NCBI GenBank assembly: GCA_049644265.1
Contig: JBARRO010000005.1
Location: 1-64,000 of the forward strand
DNA: 64,000 nucleotides
Source: JBARRO01 sp049644265
Lineage (GTDB): Bacteria > Bacteroidota > Ignavibacteria > UBA10030
Direction: 5' to 3'
Position numbers and translations under genes: made by a program. Below the pieces are notes generated by a model. The model had not been told where the DNA came from and ran no database searches. It worked only from the letters and a program-made list of their open reading frames with translations. Within the stretch, counting starts at the first letter, position 1. Each line of letters opens with the position of its first letter. This document shows, in pieces, positions 25,618-34,463 of this stretch.

Positions 25618-27804
25618 CTATTGAATCACCACAAACTTCCCATGGATCCTTCTTCCATCCGGCGTCTCCACGACGTAGAAATAGACACCGGAGGCGATGA
25701 CCTGATTGTTTCTCGTGACACGAAAATATTCGGTGGAGTACATTCCGGAGTTATGGTTAATCGTCTCAACCAGCTGACCGCTGTAGGAGATGATACGAAT
25801 CAGGCACTCCTTGGGAAGGTTGTAGAATCCAATTTTGTTCTCCGGGTTGTTCGCCCCCGTGAAGCCGGATTGCACGATGAAGGGGTTCGGGACAACGTAC
25901 ACGGGTTCGAGCGTTTCGGTCCCTCCAAGCTGGGTTTGAAAAAGAGCCAGATTCGTCAGTCCGCTCCTGTTTCCATTCGCATCAACGGAAACAACGGCAT
26001 AGTAGTGCGATTCGAGGACGCGTGTGCTGGTATCGATGACGGCATACGTACCGTTGTTGAAATAGCGTGGATCGGATTTGGCGATACTGTCAACCGTAGT
26101 CCATGGTCCAAGGGGGTGCGAAGATTTGAGCAGCACGTAATGGCTGAACGGCGCAAGAAGACGGGGGGAAGCAAAACCTTCGATCTGGTTTCCCCACTCG
26201 ATCTTGTTTTGCGCGCGGGCGGTACTCACAATCGTGATGCCGGGGGCGGGCACAATCAGCGGAATGGCATACACTCCATGGTCGGGGGCGCGCTCGGGCC
26301 AAAACTGGGATGAGTCAAAATCTACAACGGACGATGCGCCCGTATAGACCTCGATCGCCCGGTCTGCAACATCCCGGATGGTGACAACATTCGAGTTGAC
26401 GTACGGCGGCAACGTATACGAGCGCAGGTAGGTGCTTCCATGAAGTCTCTGGTCGCCCCCGTACCGGACCGTGTCGTAGTAACTGGCAACGGGATTGAAC
26501 GCATTCAAGCTGGCCGATTCGTTGCAGGCCTGCCCGCAGCTTCCACCTTCATCCATCAGTCCTGCCTGGGCTTCCTGCGGGCTTGCTGCTCCAAACCCGG
26601 CAACCTCCGCTATCGAAAACCGTATCTTCTCTCCCGGTTTGAGGATGTAGGGTCCAAAGACGATCTGCCGTCCTACGCCGAACACCCAGCTTTGCCGCAC
26701 ATTGAAGGAACTGCGCCCCACCCAATCCGTACCAAAAACGGCAACATTGCTGTAGGGGCTGTTACCGCTCCGCGGATATTGGGCGGGATTCATATTCGTG
26801 ATGTACTTTGCCTCGGTCCATAACGACGTCTCAAGCCGGTTCAGATACGGCTGCTTCAAGTGGTCGTTTGCATCCCAGACGATTGGCGCCAGCGTCGGTG
26901 AAACCGAGGTCTGAGTTTCTGTTCTGCGGGCGAGCCGGGTGGTATCGTAATGGAGGACCATATATCCGACAGCCATCGGCGCCTGAAGCCCGCCTCCGTT
27001 GGTTCCTGTTTGCGCCCATTGCGTTGAATACACAGGATCGGGTAGTCCATCGTCGTTCATCGTGTAGTTCATCCAGCGACGGCGGTCGAAGCGTGCGTAC
27101 GTGTCCGTCTGTTGAAAATCGCCGCCATTCCAACGGTTGTATTTGCGCTCGTGCCCTGTCTTTCCCGGAGCGAGTCCGTGAGAAAAGCTCACAAGAATCT
27201 CCGTGAGCGTATCCTGTCTTGCCGGGGTTCCTGCATTCCCATCGGTGTCGCCCGTGTTCTCCAGCTCGTACTCATAAATGATGAAATCATCGAAGTCCGG
27301 CATGCTCCACGCTCTGCTCGTGCGGGTCACCGTGATGCCGGCGGGGGTCGCCCAGGACGTAACGATAACCTCCTCCGCCTCGTTCGGATTGTAGGAAGAG
27401 TTCAGATTGCCGTCTGAGAGAACCGGATAATTCTCCGTGCGGGTGAGCGAAAGGGGAAAACTGTAGACGCCGTATACGGGAACCGAGGAAGCCCCGCCGC
27501 AGTACACATACATGCGTGTTGTATCCCGCCTGTTCAGCGACATCTGCAATCCACCGCCGAAGGAATTATGCTGCCCCGTGTACTCCTTGGAGTCGACAAC
27601 GAGCGAGGAGTTTCCAGGCCATTCGAACGACGGAACGCTGGACTGAACTCCGACCGTACCCTGGTCGTACGCCCTTCCCAATTCCCCTGTGTTATAGATC
27701 GTTTGATGGAGCATTCCCCGGGTATGCACCTCAAACTTCCGCTGTGCCGAGAGGGGCGTCAGAAGAATGGTGCAGGCAGCTCCGAGTATGATGAATTTCC
27801 TCAT
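25618..27804 (-). CDS. Large exported protein of the TonB-receptor module, PNPF C-terminal domain
   Basis: 728 residues from the ATG at 27804 (GGGAG precedes it); the longer frame to 27867 enters the TonB receptor gene. Signal peptide MRKFIILGAACTILLTPLSA. The body has no motif I recognise and contains many aromatic, strand-forming segments. A fibronectin-like stretch lies near residues 540-640 (SHYVLLKSSHPLGPWTTVD) and a C-terminal domain reads VYVVPNPFIVQSG ... GRRIHGKFVVIQ, an atypical T9SS-like sorting or carrier domain. It occupies the position that SusD-type lipoproteins hold next to TonB receptors, but it has no SusD features and no lipobox. A surface substrate-binding role is inferred. 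Confidence 0.75.
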   Translation of the reverse strand: MRKFIILGAACTILLTPLSAQRKFEVHTRGMLHQTIYNTGELGRAYDQGTVGVQSSVPSFEWPGNSSLVVDSKEYTGQHNSFGGGLQMSLNRRDTTRMYVYCGGASSVPVYGVYSFPLSLTRTENYPVLSDGNLNSSYNPNEAEEVIVTSWATPAGITVTRTSRAWSMPDFDDFIIYEYELENTGDTDGNAGTPARQDTLTEILVSFSHGLAPGKTGHERKYNRWNGGDFQQTDTYARFDRRRWMNYTMNDDGLPDPVYSTQWAQTGTNGGGLQAPMAVGYMVLHYDTTRLARRTETQTSVSPTLAPIVWDANDHLKQPYLNRLETSLWTEAKYITNMNPAQYPRSGNSPYSNVAVFGTDWVGRSSFNVRQSWVFGVGRQIVFGPYILKPGEKIRFSIAEVAGFGAASPQEAQAGLMDEGGSCGQACNESASLNAFNPVASYYDTVRYGGDQRLHGSTYLRSYTLPPYVNSNVVTIRDVADRAIEVYTGASSVVDFDSSQFWPERAPDHGVYAIPLIVPAPGITIVSTARAQNKIEWGNQIEGFASPRLLAPFSHYVLLKSSHPLGPWTTVDSIAKSDPRYFNNGTYAVIDTSTRVLESHYYAVVSVDANGNRSGLTNLALFQTQLGGTETLEPVYVVPNPFIVQSGFTGANNPENKIGFYNLPKECLIRIISYSGQLVETINHNSGMYSTEYFRVTRNNQVIASGVYFYVVETPDGRRIHGKFVVIQ

Positions 27805-27817
27805 GCCGATTCTCCCG

Positions 27818-30646
27818 CTAGAAATTAATGACAATGCCGACGTTGAAGCTGCGCGGGGCGTTATCATAAATCAGGAAAGACTGGTCAACCAGAAAACCCA
27901 GATGGTTTATGTCCTCCACGTATTGGATGGACACCGGGTCTGTTTCGTATTTTTCGATGTTCCGGTTCTCGGTGATCGTCCCGCTGGAGTTATCCCGGGC
28001 CCGGGCAAATACGGCGTTGTAAGAAAGAATGCGTTGATTGAAGAGATTGAGTATTTCGACGTAGAACGAAGTCTTGCTCCCCAGAAGCCTGGAAAACTCC
28101 TTCGTTATTTTCAGATTTGTATTGCGTTCGGTGGGCGTTCGGCGGTTGAAGAGCAATCCGGTCCCCTCCCGGTCGTAGGTGTAGGGACGACCGCTCCGAA
28201 TGAAGGATACAGCCGACGCCGTCAGACGTTCAAACGGATACACGCCGAAGAGCTCCGGCCCCTCGTCCTCTTCCGTCCCGACGATTGCCGTCAGGATCAA
28301 GTTATGCGTGCGGTCGAAATCGAGAAGGACATCTTTGGGCGTTGGTTGCTTGTTCAACGAAGGGTTCGTTTCATAGAAGACCGGGGAGTTGTCGAACGCG
28401 GTGGCGTTTTTCCCCGTGGCAACTCCGTAAGTGTAGTTCAACGATCCGGTGAACATCCCTTTCCGTTTGGCAAGCCCGACCCGGAAGCCCCGAATGTCCG
28501 CGTAGTCGCGGTTGATGAACGTGGAGTAGTAGTACTGCTCATTGAAGAAGAACGCCTGCTGAACCAGGTCCTTCACATCTTTGTAGTATCCGCTGACATC
28601 GAGCGTCACTCCCTCGAGAACAGCCATCGTCACACCGATATCGTAGCTGTTGGTGACCTGCGGCCGCAGGCGCGGGTTTCCGATACTCAGGTTTGCGTAT
28701 CCTTGCGCAGCATGCTGCTGATACGCCGTTTGGCTGTACGGCGCCCGCTGGACGAACGTACCGTAGTTGACATGAAAGACGGTGCTCGTAAGAATGGGGA
28801 ATGAGATACCGATGCGTGGCTGGAGCTTCCCGAGTGTCGGCGTCTTTTCCTGACCTGTCGGACTCAGTGCGGTGCCGACGAGAGTGAATGGCGTAAACTG
28901 GTCGACGTAGTACATCACTTTTTGGTTCCAGACGTCCAGCCTTAACCCGATGTTCGCGATCATGCCCTGGAACTCCATCTTGTCCTGGGCGAAGATTCCG
29001 ATGTCGAATGGCGACGCCGAATATGCCACCGAGCGGGCTCCCGACGCCGATTTGACCGACACTCGGTTGTTCACGTCGAGGCTGTACCAGTTTGCCTGAA
29101 CTCCTCCGGTCAAAAGGTGCGAAGAACTCATCTGGCTTGTAAACGACCCGTCAAGGCTCAGGGTCTGCGTTTTTTCGTTGCGGAATGTGTCATAGAGGTT
29201 TCCGTAGTAGAAATTGTCCGGCGCACTCGAGCTCGAGTAGACGGACCAGAACGTATCGCCGGAATATCCCTGCGGATCGATGGCCGGACTTCCGTCGGCC
29301 CTGTTGGTGCTGAGCGCGTTGAGCTTCACCTCATAGAACGACGCGTTGCTCAACGCTTCGGTGAACCTCAGACCCGCCTGCACGTTGTTGCTCCGGCTCT
29401 TCCCCAGGGCGAGCATCTGGTCCCAGGTCCAGCTGTAGAAGCCGTTGGTATTCACCGAGCGGAAAACATAGTCCTGTTCGTTGGTGTATGCCCCGCTCAG
29501 GCGGAGCGATCTCCCGTCGCCAAGGTCGTAGGCGATGTTCCCCATAACTTTCCTGGTCTTGTTCGGCTCTTCCGTCGGGAGAAACGACCAAACGTTGTCG
29601 GAATGGAACGCGAGAAACAGTCTTGCCTTCTCCGACAGGGGCCCGCCAACCGTCACATCTCCGTAGAAATCCATGAGATTGTCGTAGCTCTGGCCGTACG
29701 TCCGTTTTGCCTGAAGCCGCCAGAGTGAATAGGCGATTTGTGAGAGCGTCGTTGCATCAGCGCCGTATCGGCTATCGAACCCGTTGCCAATGGTCGAAAA
29801 GAACGCCGCTCCAGTAGGGCTGTTTGGATTGTTCGCTCTCCATTTTTCCCACGAATCGAGAATCTGGAGGTAGGGCTGACCCGCCGGATCCCAGACGCTC
29901 GGTCCGAAATGTTTCCGTCCCGGCATTCTGGTCTGCGTCTCGACACGCGCAGTCCATTTATCAGCGCGTCCTTCACGCATCGAAATATTCACGACGCCGG
30001 ATTGCGCATTGCCGTACTGCGCTCCAAAACCGCTGGTAATAACCTCAACTTCTTCCACTGCACTCATGATCGGGGCAAATGAACTGGTGTTATCCAATGG
30101 GTTGATAATCCCCATTCCTTGCAATACATACAGCTCCTCGCCTTCGCGTCCGCCACGGAAATGTGTCTCGCCGGATGCGTCGCTGGTGACGTCGCTGGAA
30201 AGGGCGAGGACGTTTGCAAGATCCCGAACCCCCGGCACCGCGATCATATCGTCGCCACGCCGGATGTCGCTCGTCGATGTTTTTTCCCGCTCAATGTCCG
30301 GACGCTCTGCCACAATCACGACTTCGCCGGCCTGCACTGCCGTCTCCAACAGAACGAAGTTAATCGTCGTCGTGCGGTCGGTGTTCACAATCACTTCCTG
30401 CTGGATCATTGCCCGGTAGCCGATCATCGACGCCGTCACGGTGTAGGAGCCCGGCGAAACGTTGAGGATGAAGTAGTTCCCTTCGAGGTCCGTTGATGCG
30501 CCGACGGATGTCCCGACAACGATGACGTTCGCTCCGATCAGCGGTTCTTTTGTCGTTCCGTCGATGACACGGCCGGAGATTTTTCCGGAATTCTGCGCGG
30601 CGAGGTTCAGAGAGAGACAAAGAGTGGCTGCGATGATCTTTTTCAT
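27818..30646 (-). CDS. TonB-dependent outer-membrane receptor of the alginate locus
   Basis: 942 residues. Signal peptide MKKIIAATLCLSLNLAA. A carboxypeptidase-regulatory-like domain follows (SGRVIDGTTKEPLIGANVIV, residues about 20-100), then a plug (DLANVLALSSDVTSD ... LYVLQGMGIINPLD, AQYGNAQSGVVNISM) and a large barrel ending NVGIVINF. It would import alginate oligosaccharides with TonB energy. AGGAAGG lies just before the ATG. It starts 14 bp after the FadR-type regulator gene, so regulator and transport module are probably one operon. It has the SusC-like N-terminal extension, but no SusD gene follows. Confidence 0.9.
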   Translation of the reverse strand: MKKIIAATLCLSLNLAAQNSGKISGRVIDGTTKEPLIGANVIVVGTSVGASTDLEGNYFILNVSPGSYTVTASMIGYRAMIQQEVIVNTDRTTTINFVLLETAVQAGEVVIVAERPDIEREKTSTSDIRRGDDMIAVPGVRDLANVLALSSDVTSDASGETHFRGGREGEELYVLQGMGIINPLDNTSSFAPIMSAVEEVEVITSGFGAQYGNAQSGVVNISMREGRADKWTARVETQTRMPGRKHFGPSVWDPAGQPYLQILDSWEKWRANNPNSPTGAAFFSTIGNGFDSRYGADATTLSQIAYSLWRLQAKRTYGQSYDNLMDFYGDVTVGGPLSEKARLFLAFHSDNVWSFLPTEEPNKTRKVMGNIAYDLGDGRSLRLSGAYTNEQDYVFRSVNTNGFYSWTWDQMLALGKSRSNNVQAGLRFTEALSNASFYEVKLNALSTNRADGSPAIDPQGYSGDTFWSVYSSSSAPDNFYYGNLYDTFRNEKTQTLSLDGSFTSQMSSSHLLTGGVQANWYSLDVNNRVSVKSASGARSVAYSASPFDIGIFAQDKMEFQGMIANIGLRLDVWNQKVMYYVDQFTPFTLVGTALSPTGQEKTPTLGKLQPRIGISFPILTSTVFHVNYGTFVQRAPYSQTAYQQHAAQGYANLSIGNPRLRPQVTNSYDIGVTMAVLEGVTLDVSGYYKDVKDLVQQAFFFNEQYYYSTFINRDYADIRGFRVGLAKRKGMFTGSLNYTYGVATGKNATAFDNSPVFYETNPSLNKQPTPKDVLLDFDRTHNLILTAIVGTEEDEGPELFGVYPFERLTASAVSFIRSGRPYTYDREGTGLLFNRRTPTERNTNLKITKEFSRLLGSKTSFYVEILNLFNQRILSYNAVFARARDNSSGTITENRNIEKYETDPVSIQYVEDINHLGFLVDQSFLIYDNAPRSFNVGIVINF

Positions 30647-30660
30647 GACGATCCTTCCTG

Positions 30661-31389
30661 TTACCTGGGCGTCGCCGTTTTTTCCGCGGCAAGCATGGAC
30701 TGCGAATGCTCCTCGGCGATCTTCAGATGCTGGACCATGGCTTCGCGCGCGCCTTCCGCGTTGCCCTGGATGATCTGCTCGAGAATTTTTCCGTGCCAGA
30801 CGACGGCCGATTGCTTTGCATCGGCCACCGTTGCATAAATGTGGGATTTGATTTCCGGCATCAGCCGGTGAATCGGATCAAGCAGAAGCGGCATGATGGC
30901 GTTCTGAGAGGCGCGTGCGATATCGAGATGAAACTCCATATCGAGGGTGGCAAGGCTTTTGAAATTCGAGTCGGAGAGCTCAAGATCCTTTATATCCTTT
31001 TCGAGACGCTTGATGTCCTCCGCTGTCCGGTGAAGAGCGGCGCTGGCTGCAATGGGGGGCTCGATGATTTGGCGCGCGTGAATAATATCGAGGACATAAT
31101 TCTTTTCGGATTTCAACTGAAGATAGAGATGCATCGGCGTCGTCACTGCCTCCGCACTCGGCGCCTTCACAAAAATCCCCTTCCCCTTCGTGACGGTGAC
31201 CAACCCTTTCGCCGAGAGTGTCCTGAGTGCTTCGCGAACCGACGTTCGGCTGACGCCGAACTGTGCGCACAGTTGCTGTTCGGTCGGAAGTCTTCCTCCC
31301 GGTGAAAGCTGGCGCTTGCGAATGGCGTCTTCGATACTGGTGGCAACAACCTTGCTCAGAAGCTCGCGCTTTGCTACAGATTTGAACAT
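30661..31389 (-). CDS. FadR/GntR-family regulator of the alginate locus
   Basis: 242 residues. The N-terminal winged HTH reads SPGGRLPTEQQLCAQFGVSRTSVREALRTL (GntR type). The C-terminal all-helical FCD domain has metal-ligand-like residues in MEFHLDIARAS, VWHGKIL and MVQHLKIAEEH. FadR-subgroup proteins commonly sense sugar acids; uronate regulators such as ExuR and UxuR belong here. As the first gene of the minus-strand cluster, it likely represses the locus until an alginate-derived acid binds. A possible operator lies about 40 bp upstream. Confidence 0.88.
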   Translation of the reverse strand: MFKSVAKRELLSKVVATSIEDAIRKRQLSPGGRLPTEQQLCAQFGVSRTSVREALRTLSAKGLVTVTKGKGIFVKAPSAEAVTTPMHLYLQLKSEKNYVLDIIHARQIIEPPIAASAALHRTAEDIKRLEKDIKDLELSDSNFKSLATLDMEFHLDIARASQNAIMPLLLDPIHRLMPEIKSHIYATVADAKQSAVVWHGKILEQIIQGNAEGAREAMVQHLKIAEEHSQSMLAAEKTATPR

Positions 31390-31429
31390 GGTATTGAATA
31401 GGAATGATTATTAGGTTGTAAGATGTATG

Positions 31430-31440
31430 TTGTATGACAA
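31430..31440. promoter_or_regulatory. Possible FadR-type operator upstream of the regulator gene
   Basis: TTGTATGACAA is a perfect inverted repeat with a 3-bp centre and fits the TnGTnnnACnA pattern of FadR-subgroup sites. It lies 41 bp upstream of the regulator start. The surrounding sequence (TTGTAAGATGTATGTTGTATG) resembles a degenerate tract, so the match may be chance. Confidence 0.3.
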
Positions 31441-31444
31441 GTTG

Positions 31445-31888
31445 CGTGCCAAAATACTGAGTCCAAGTTTTCTCCCGTTCCGAGAATTCTTTGTGGATTG
31501 GTTTATTAGAATGTGGAAATTGCCGGCCCTGCGTTCCCAGTTTTCTGAATTCAAGCGGGTGCGCGGGATAGGGCACTATCGCTTGAATCAGGTGCATAAT
31601 GCTTGATGCTGGCAAAGAATCGCTGAAAGCTTACTGCGAAAAAGTGCTGATGTCAAGCGAAATCTGCCTTCTTTCCGTTTTCCTCTTCCCGGGGATGCTG
31701 TTTTTGAGAAATTCCGGTACCATTCCGCTGAACCTCCTTGGGAGGGGTACGCGGTTTGCGACGTTGCGCCCATGCCCTCCGGAAGTCCGCCGGTATTCAT
31801 TGCCCTGATTCTTGCGCTCGCCGTAGTTGTCTGGGGCGTAGCGTTTGTGGGTAAGAGAGCCCAGCTCCTGTTCGCGAAAGGCCCTTTT
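31445..31888. other. Intergenic stretch with no convincing gene
   Basis: The region between the FadR-type gene and the DinB-like gene holds only short, mutually overlapping frames on both strands without family features. One frame (31772-31888) would add a hydrophobic N-terminal segment to the DinB-like protein. No terminator or repeat was recognised. Confidence 0.5.
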
Positions 31889-32332
31889 ATGCTTCGTTCC
31901 CTCCTTTATGAATTTGATCAGCTCATCAACAAATCTGAGCTGAGCCTCTCCCTGCTTTCCGAGGATCAGGTTCGAGAAAAGCGGGGCGAAAAATGGTCTA
32001 AGAAAGAAATCCTCGGCCACCTTATCGACTCCGCCATGAACAACCACCAACGGTTTGTTCATGCACAGGTGAGCGCTGAAATCAAACTCGCCTCGTACGA
32101 CCAGGCGGTATGGGTTCGTGTCCAAGACTATCAATCTGAACCATGGCTTTCTCTTGTCCGACTCTGGTGTTCCTACAACCGTCATCTGCTTCATGTCCTC
32201 AATTCCCTTCCTTCCCAATCTCTGAAGAGCAGGTGTTTTATCGGAGACGATCTTCCTGTTACACTGGAATCGTTGATCAGGGATTATGTTCGTCACGTGA
32301 AGCACCACTTAACCCAGATTGACCAGGATTAA
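31889..32332 (+). CDS. DinB-like metal-binding four-helix protein
   Basis: 147 residues from the ATG at 31889. A longer frame from 31772 would add a hydrophobic stretch that soluble DinB proteins lack, so the shorter start is preferred. Family features are GEKWSKKEILGHLIDSAMNNHQRF near residues 33-56 and a C-terminal YVRHVKHHLTQID. His from the first motif and the HxxxH of the second form the usual metal site. DinB-fold proteins include thiol-dependent transferases and stress proteins, and the reaction here is unknown. The C-terminus QIDQD and the stop codon lie in a dispersed repeat. Confidence 0.75.
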   Translation: MLRSLLYEFDQLINKSELSLSLLSEDQVREKRGEKWSKKEILGHLIDSAMNNHQRFVHAQVSAEIKLASYDQAVWVRVQDYQSEPWLSLVRLWCSYNRHLLHVLNSLPSQSLKSRCFIGDDLPVTLESLIRDYVRHVKHHLTQIDQD

Positions 32333-32580
32333 ACGGGTGAAGGGATTACCGGGATGGTTAGATCTGTATTCCTTGGCCGCAGTTGTTTTCTCAGAATCCA
32401 GTTGCTTTCTCAAAATCCAGCCCATCCATCTAATCCCTTAATGTGGTTAAATCTTCTCCGCGTGAATCCGCTCTTTCGGCTTCTTCCGTGTTCCATTCAT
32501 CAATTCACCCAGATTGACCAGGATTAAACGAATGAAGGGATTACCGGGATGGTTAGATCTGTATTCCTTGGCCGGAGTTG
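32312..32580. repeat. Two direct copies of a 74-bp repeat with an inverted centre
   Basis: ACCCAGATTGACCAGGATTA begins each copy (32312-32385 and 32507-32580). The copies differ at only a few positions and end in CTGTATTCCTTGGCCG. Between them, ATCCATCTAATCCCTTAATG reads as a partial inverted version of the internal AAGGGATTA part. The first copy begins inside the DinB-like gene and carries its stop codon. A diverged relative covers the miaB stop at 3881-3952. The rest of 32333-32774 has no gene. Confidence 0.85.
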
Positions 32581-32742
32581 AACGAGCACTACCGGATTTC
32601 GTCATTCTGCTGGGCGATGTACCTCAGACTGATGAAACGATTTGTAGAAGTGGGTGAGGTGGTACCGTATGAGAAGAGGCTGGATGTATAAATGAGAAGC
32701 AAGTTGAAAATTGTATGTTGAAGGTTGAATGTTAGTGGCAGC

Positions 32743-32762
32743 CCCCGATTTCCAATCGTGGG
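32743..32762. repeat. Small hairpin repeat, copy 3
   Basis: CCCCGATTTCCAATCGTGGG followed by TACC, near-identical to the hairpins flanking pta. It lies 12 bp beyond the stop of the ABC permease gene. Confidence 0.65.
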
Positions 32763-32774
32763 TACCACGACCTC

Positions 32775-34463
32775 CTAATCCATCGGATTAAAGCTCTCAT
32801 ACTTCCTCCCCGCCAGCTCAACAAGTCCATACGTGGTTGCTGCATTTGCCAACAAGGCGCCAATCCCCGCAAACACCGTCGCAAGTCCAAGGACGAGTGA
32901 AAGTCCCAGAACAACTCCGCCGGGGGTGCAGCAGATCGCCGCAACCGGAAGCTGCAAAATACCGACGAGCATTTGCTGGATCGGGTCGTGCTGGTTCGGG
33001 TTGATCAGCAACAGCAGGAACATGCCGATACTCACCGGCACGAGAAACGAAACGCTGACAATCGATAACAAGAGCGCCGTTGCCCAGTATGCCGGAAAGA
33101 AAAATATGGCACAGACACAAAGGAGGAAGGTCCACAACGCGTTCAACACGATAATATGTAGAACTTCGACGACGACAACCTGTCGCGGCGGAAATGGCAG
33201 GGGTTTTTCGATGTCAAGTCTCTGAAGAAGATCCCTGAGTCCTATGAGTGCGAAAAGAGTGGAAAAGAGTGTAATGATGGTTTGGCCCGACACGAAGAGC
33301 ACCAGGGTTGATTTTACTTTGACAGCCATGAGGCCCGCATGTTGCGCCACGCCGATACCGGCAAAGATAGCCACCAGGAGGCCGCTGAGAAGCATAACTC
33401 CATAGCTGCTCTGTCGCCAGAACGTAATCGCGTTCCTCCACAGCAACGCCCACACGCCATGGGGTTGCCATGAACCGACGACCCACACTGCACGAGCCGT
33501 CGATTTTCCCTTCCGTTGTCTCCGCTCAATCCAATCCCGAAAATTCAACACAGGGTTTCTCATTCTTTCGCGGAGGAGGGTGCTTCGCTCGGCAACGTGC
33601 GCCGCGAAATCGTACATCATCGACGACTGCGAAACAAGGAGCGCGACGGAAAAGGGAAGAAGTGCCGCCCAAAACAGTAAGCCCAGGCCAACGCGCACTG
33701 TCCAACCGGTGGAAACAATCATCGCAACATCCGCAATCGACCTGAAGGGGAAGAGCAAAAACACCATAAGCGGCTCCTGCATCGTCAGATGAAATGCCGC
33801 CGATCCCCGGCCAATGAGCCCAAGGTTTTTCCAGAAGAGCTCTCCGAACGCTATCAGCACGACTGCGACAGAAATCCAGAGCACCGGGTAGAACCTCCAT
33901 TTCCATCGCGGCCTCGCGTGAATTTTCAAGGCACAGTACGTTCCAAGGAATCCCACCGTAAGTTGCCCAAGAACATACAGGAACGGAAACAACAACACGG
34001 TCCAGGGGCTTGCCTTCAGGGTTTCGCCAAACAGGCTTTTGACCACGGGCTTGAGCGCCGCGCCCGAATACATGACGAATACGATGAGAAGGAAGATCGC
34101 CACCATGAAACCGCGGAGGATCAGGAAGAAAAAGAATACAAACTTCCTCGGCAGCGGAGAGGGAAAGACGAAGCTGGACTCAGATTCCCGGAAGATCCGG
34201 CTGTTCGTCAGCATCAGGGTGAACGCGCCGACGAAAAACGGAATCATAAAGACCGTCAGAAGATTCCTTGCCGAGGAAACCGTCAGGGTCGGTCCGCTCC
34301 CGGCCTTCGCGGTCCCGGGAAAGAACAGGCGGAACGAGGGAGCAAAGATGGCAGCCACCCACGCGAGGAGCACTAACGCCACGAACGCCCGGGCCGGATT
34401 CGAGATCGTCCTCCGGATACTGTTGACGACGTAACGCCAGACGAGAAACGTCAGCGGTTTCAT
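32775..34463 (-). CDS. ABC-exporter permease (large ABC_export type)
   Basis: 562 residues with about twelve hydrophobic segments. The opening MKPLTFLVWRYVVNSIRRTI and the FVFPSPLPRKFVFFFF loop near residue 100 resemble the putative ABC exporter family rather than short ABC-2 permeases. It overlaps the ATPase gene by 4 bp (ATGA), so both proteins are made in a coupled way and should form one inner-membrane exporter. The substrate is unknown. The neighbouring TonB receptor and the peptide cassette at 38281-41766 leave open a link to peptide export or self-protection, but no sequence feature proves it. Confidence 0.82.
   Translation of the reverse strand: MKPLTFLVWRYVVNSIRRTISNPARAFVALVLLAWVAAIFAPSFRLFFPGTAKAGSGPTLTVSSARNLLTVFMIPFFVGAFTLMLTNSRIFRESESSFVFPSPLPRKFVFFFFLILRGFMVAIFLLIVFVMYSGAALKPVVKSLFGETLKASPWTVLLFPFLYVLGQLTVGFLGTYCALKIHARPRWKWRFYPVLWISVAVVLIAFGELFWKNLGLIGRGSAAFHLTMQEPLMVFLLFPFRSIADVAMIVSTGWTVRVGLGLLFWAALLPFSVALLVSQSSMMYDFAAHVAERSTLLRERMRNPVLNFRDWIERRQRKGKSTARAVWVVGSWQPHGVWALLWRNAITFWRQSSYGVMLLSGLLVAIFAGIGVAQHAGLMAVKVKSTLVLFVSGQTIITLFSTLFALIGLRDLLQRLDIEKPLPFPPRQVVVVEVLHIIVLNALWTFLLCVCAIFFFPAYWATALLLSIVSVSFLVPVSIGMFLLLLINPNQHDPIQQMLVGILQLPVAAICCTPGGVVLGLSLVLGLATVFAGIGALLANAATTYGLVELAGRKYESFNPMD

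Noticed and set aside
31772..31888. Hydrophobic N-terminal extension of the DinB-like protein
   Set aside because: DinB-fold proteins are soluble and start close to the first helix; the extension has no support beyond an open frame.
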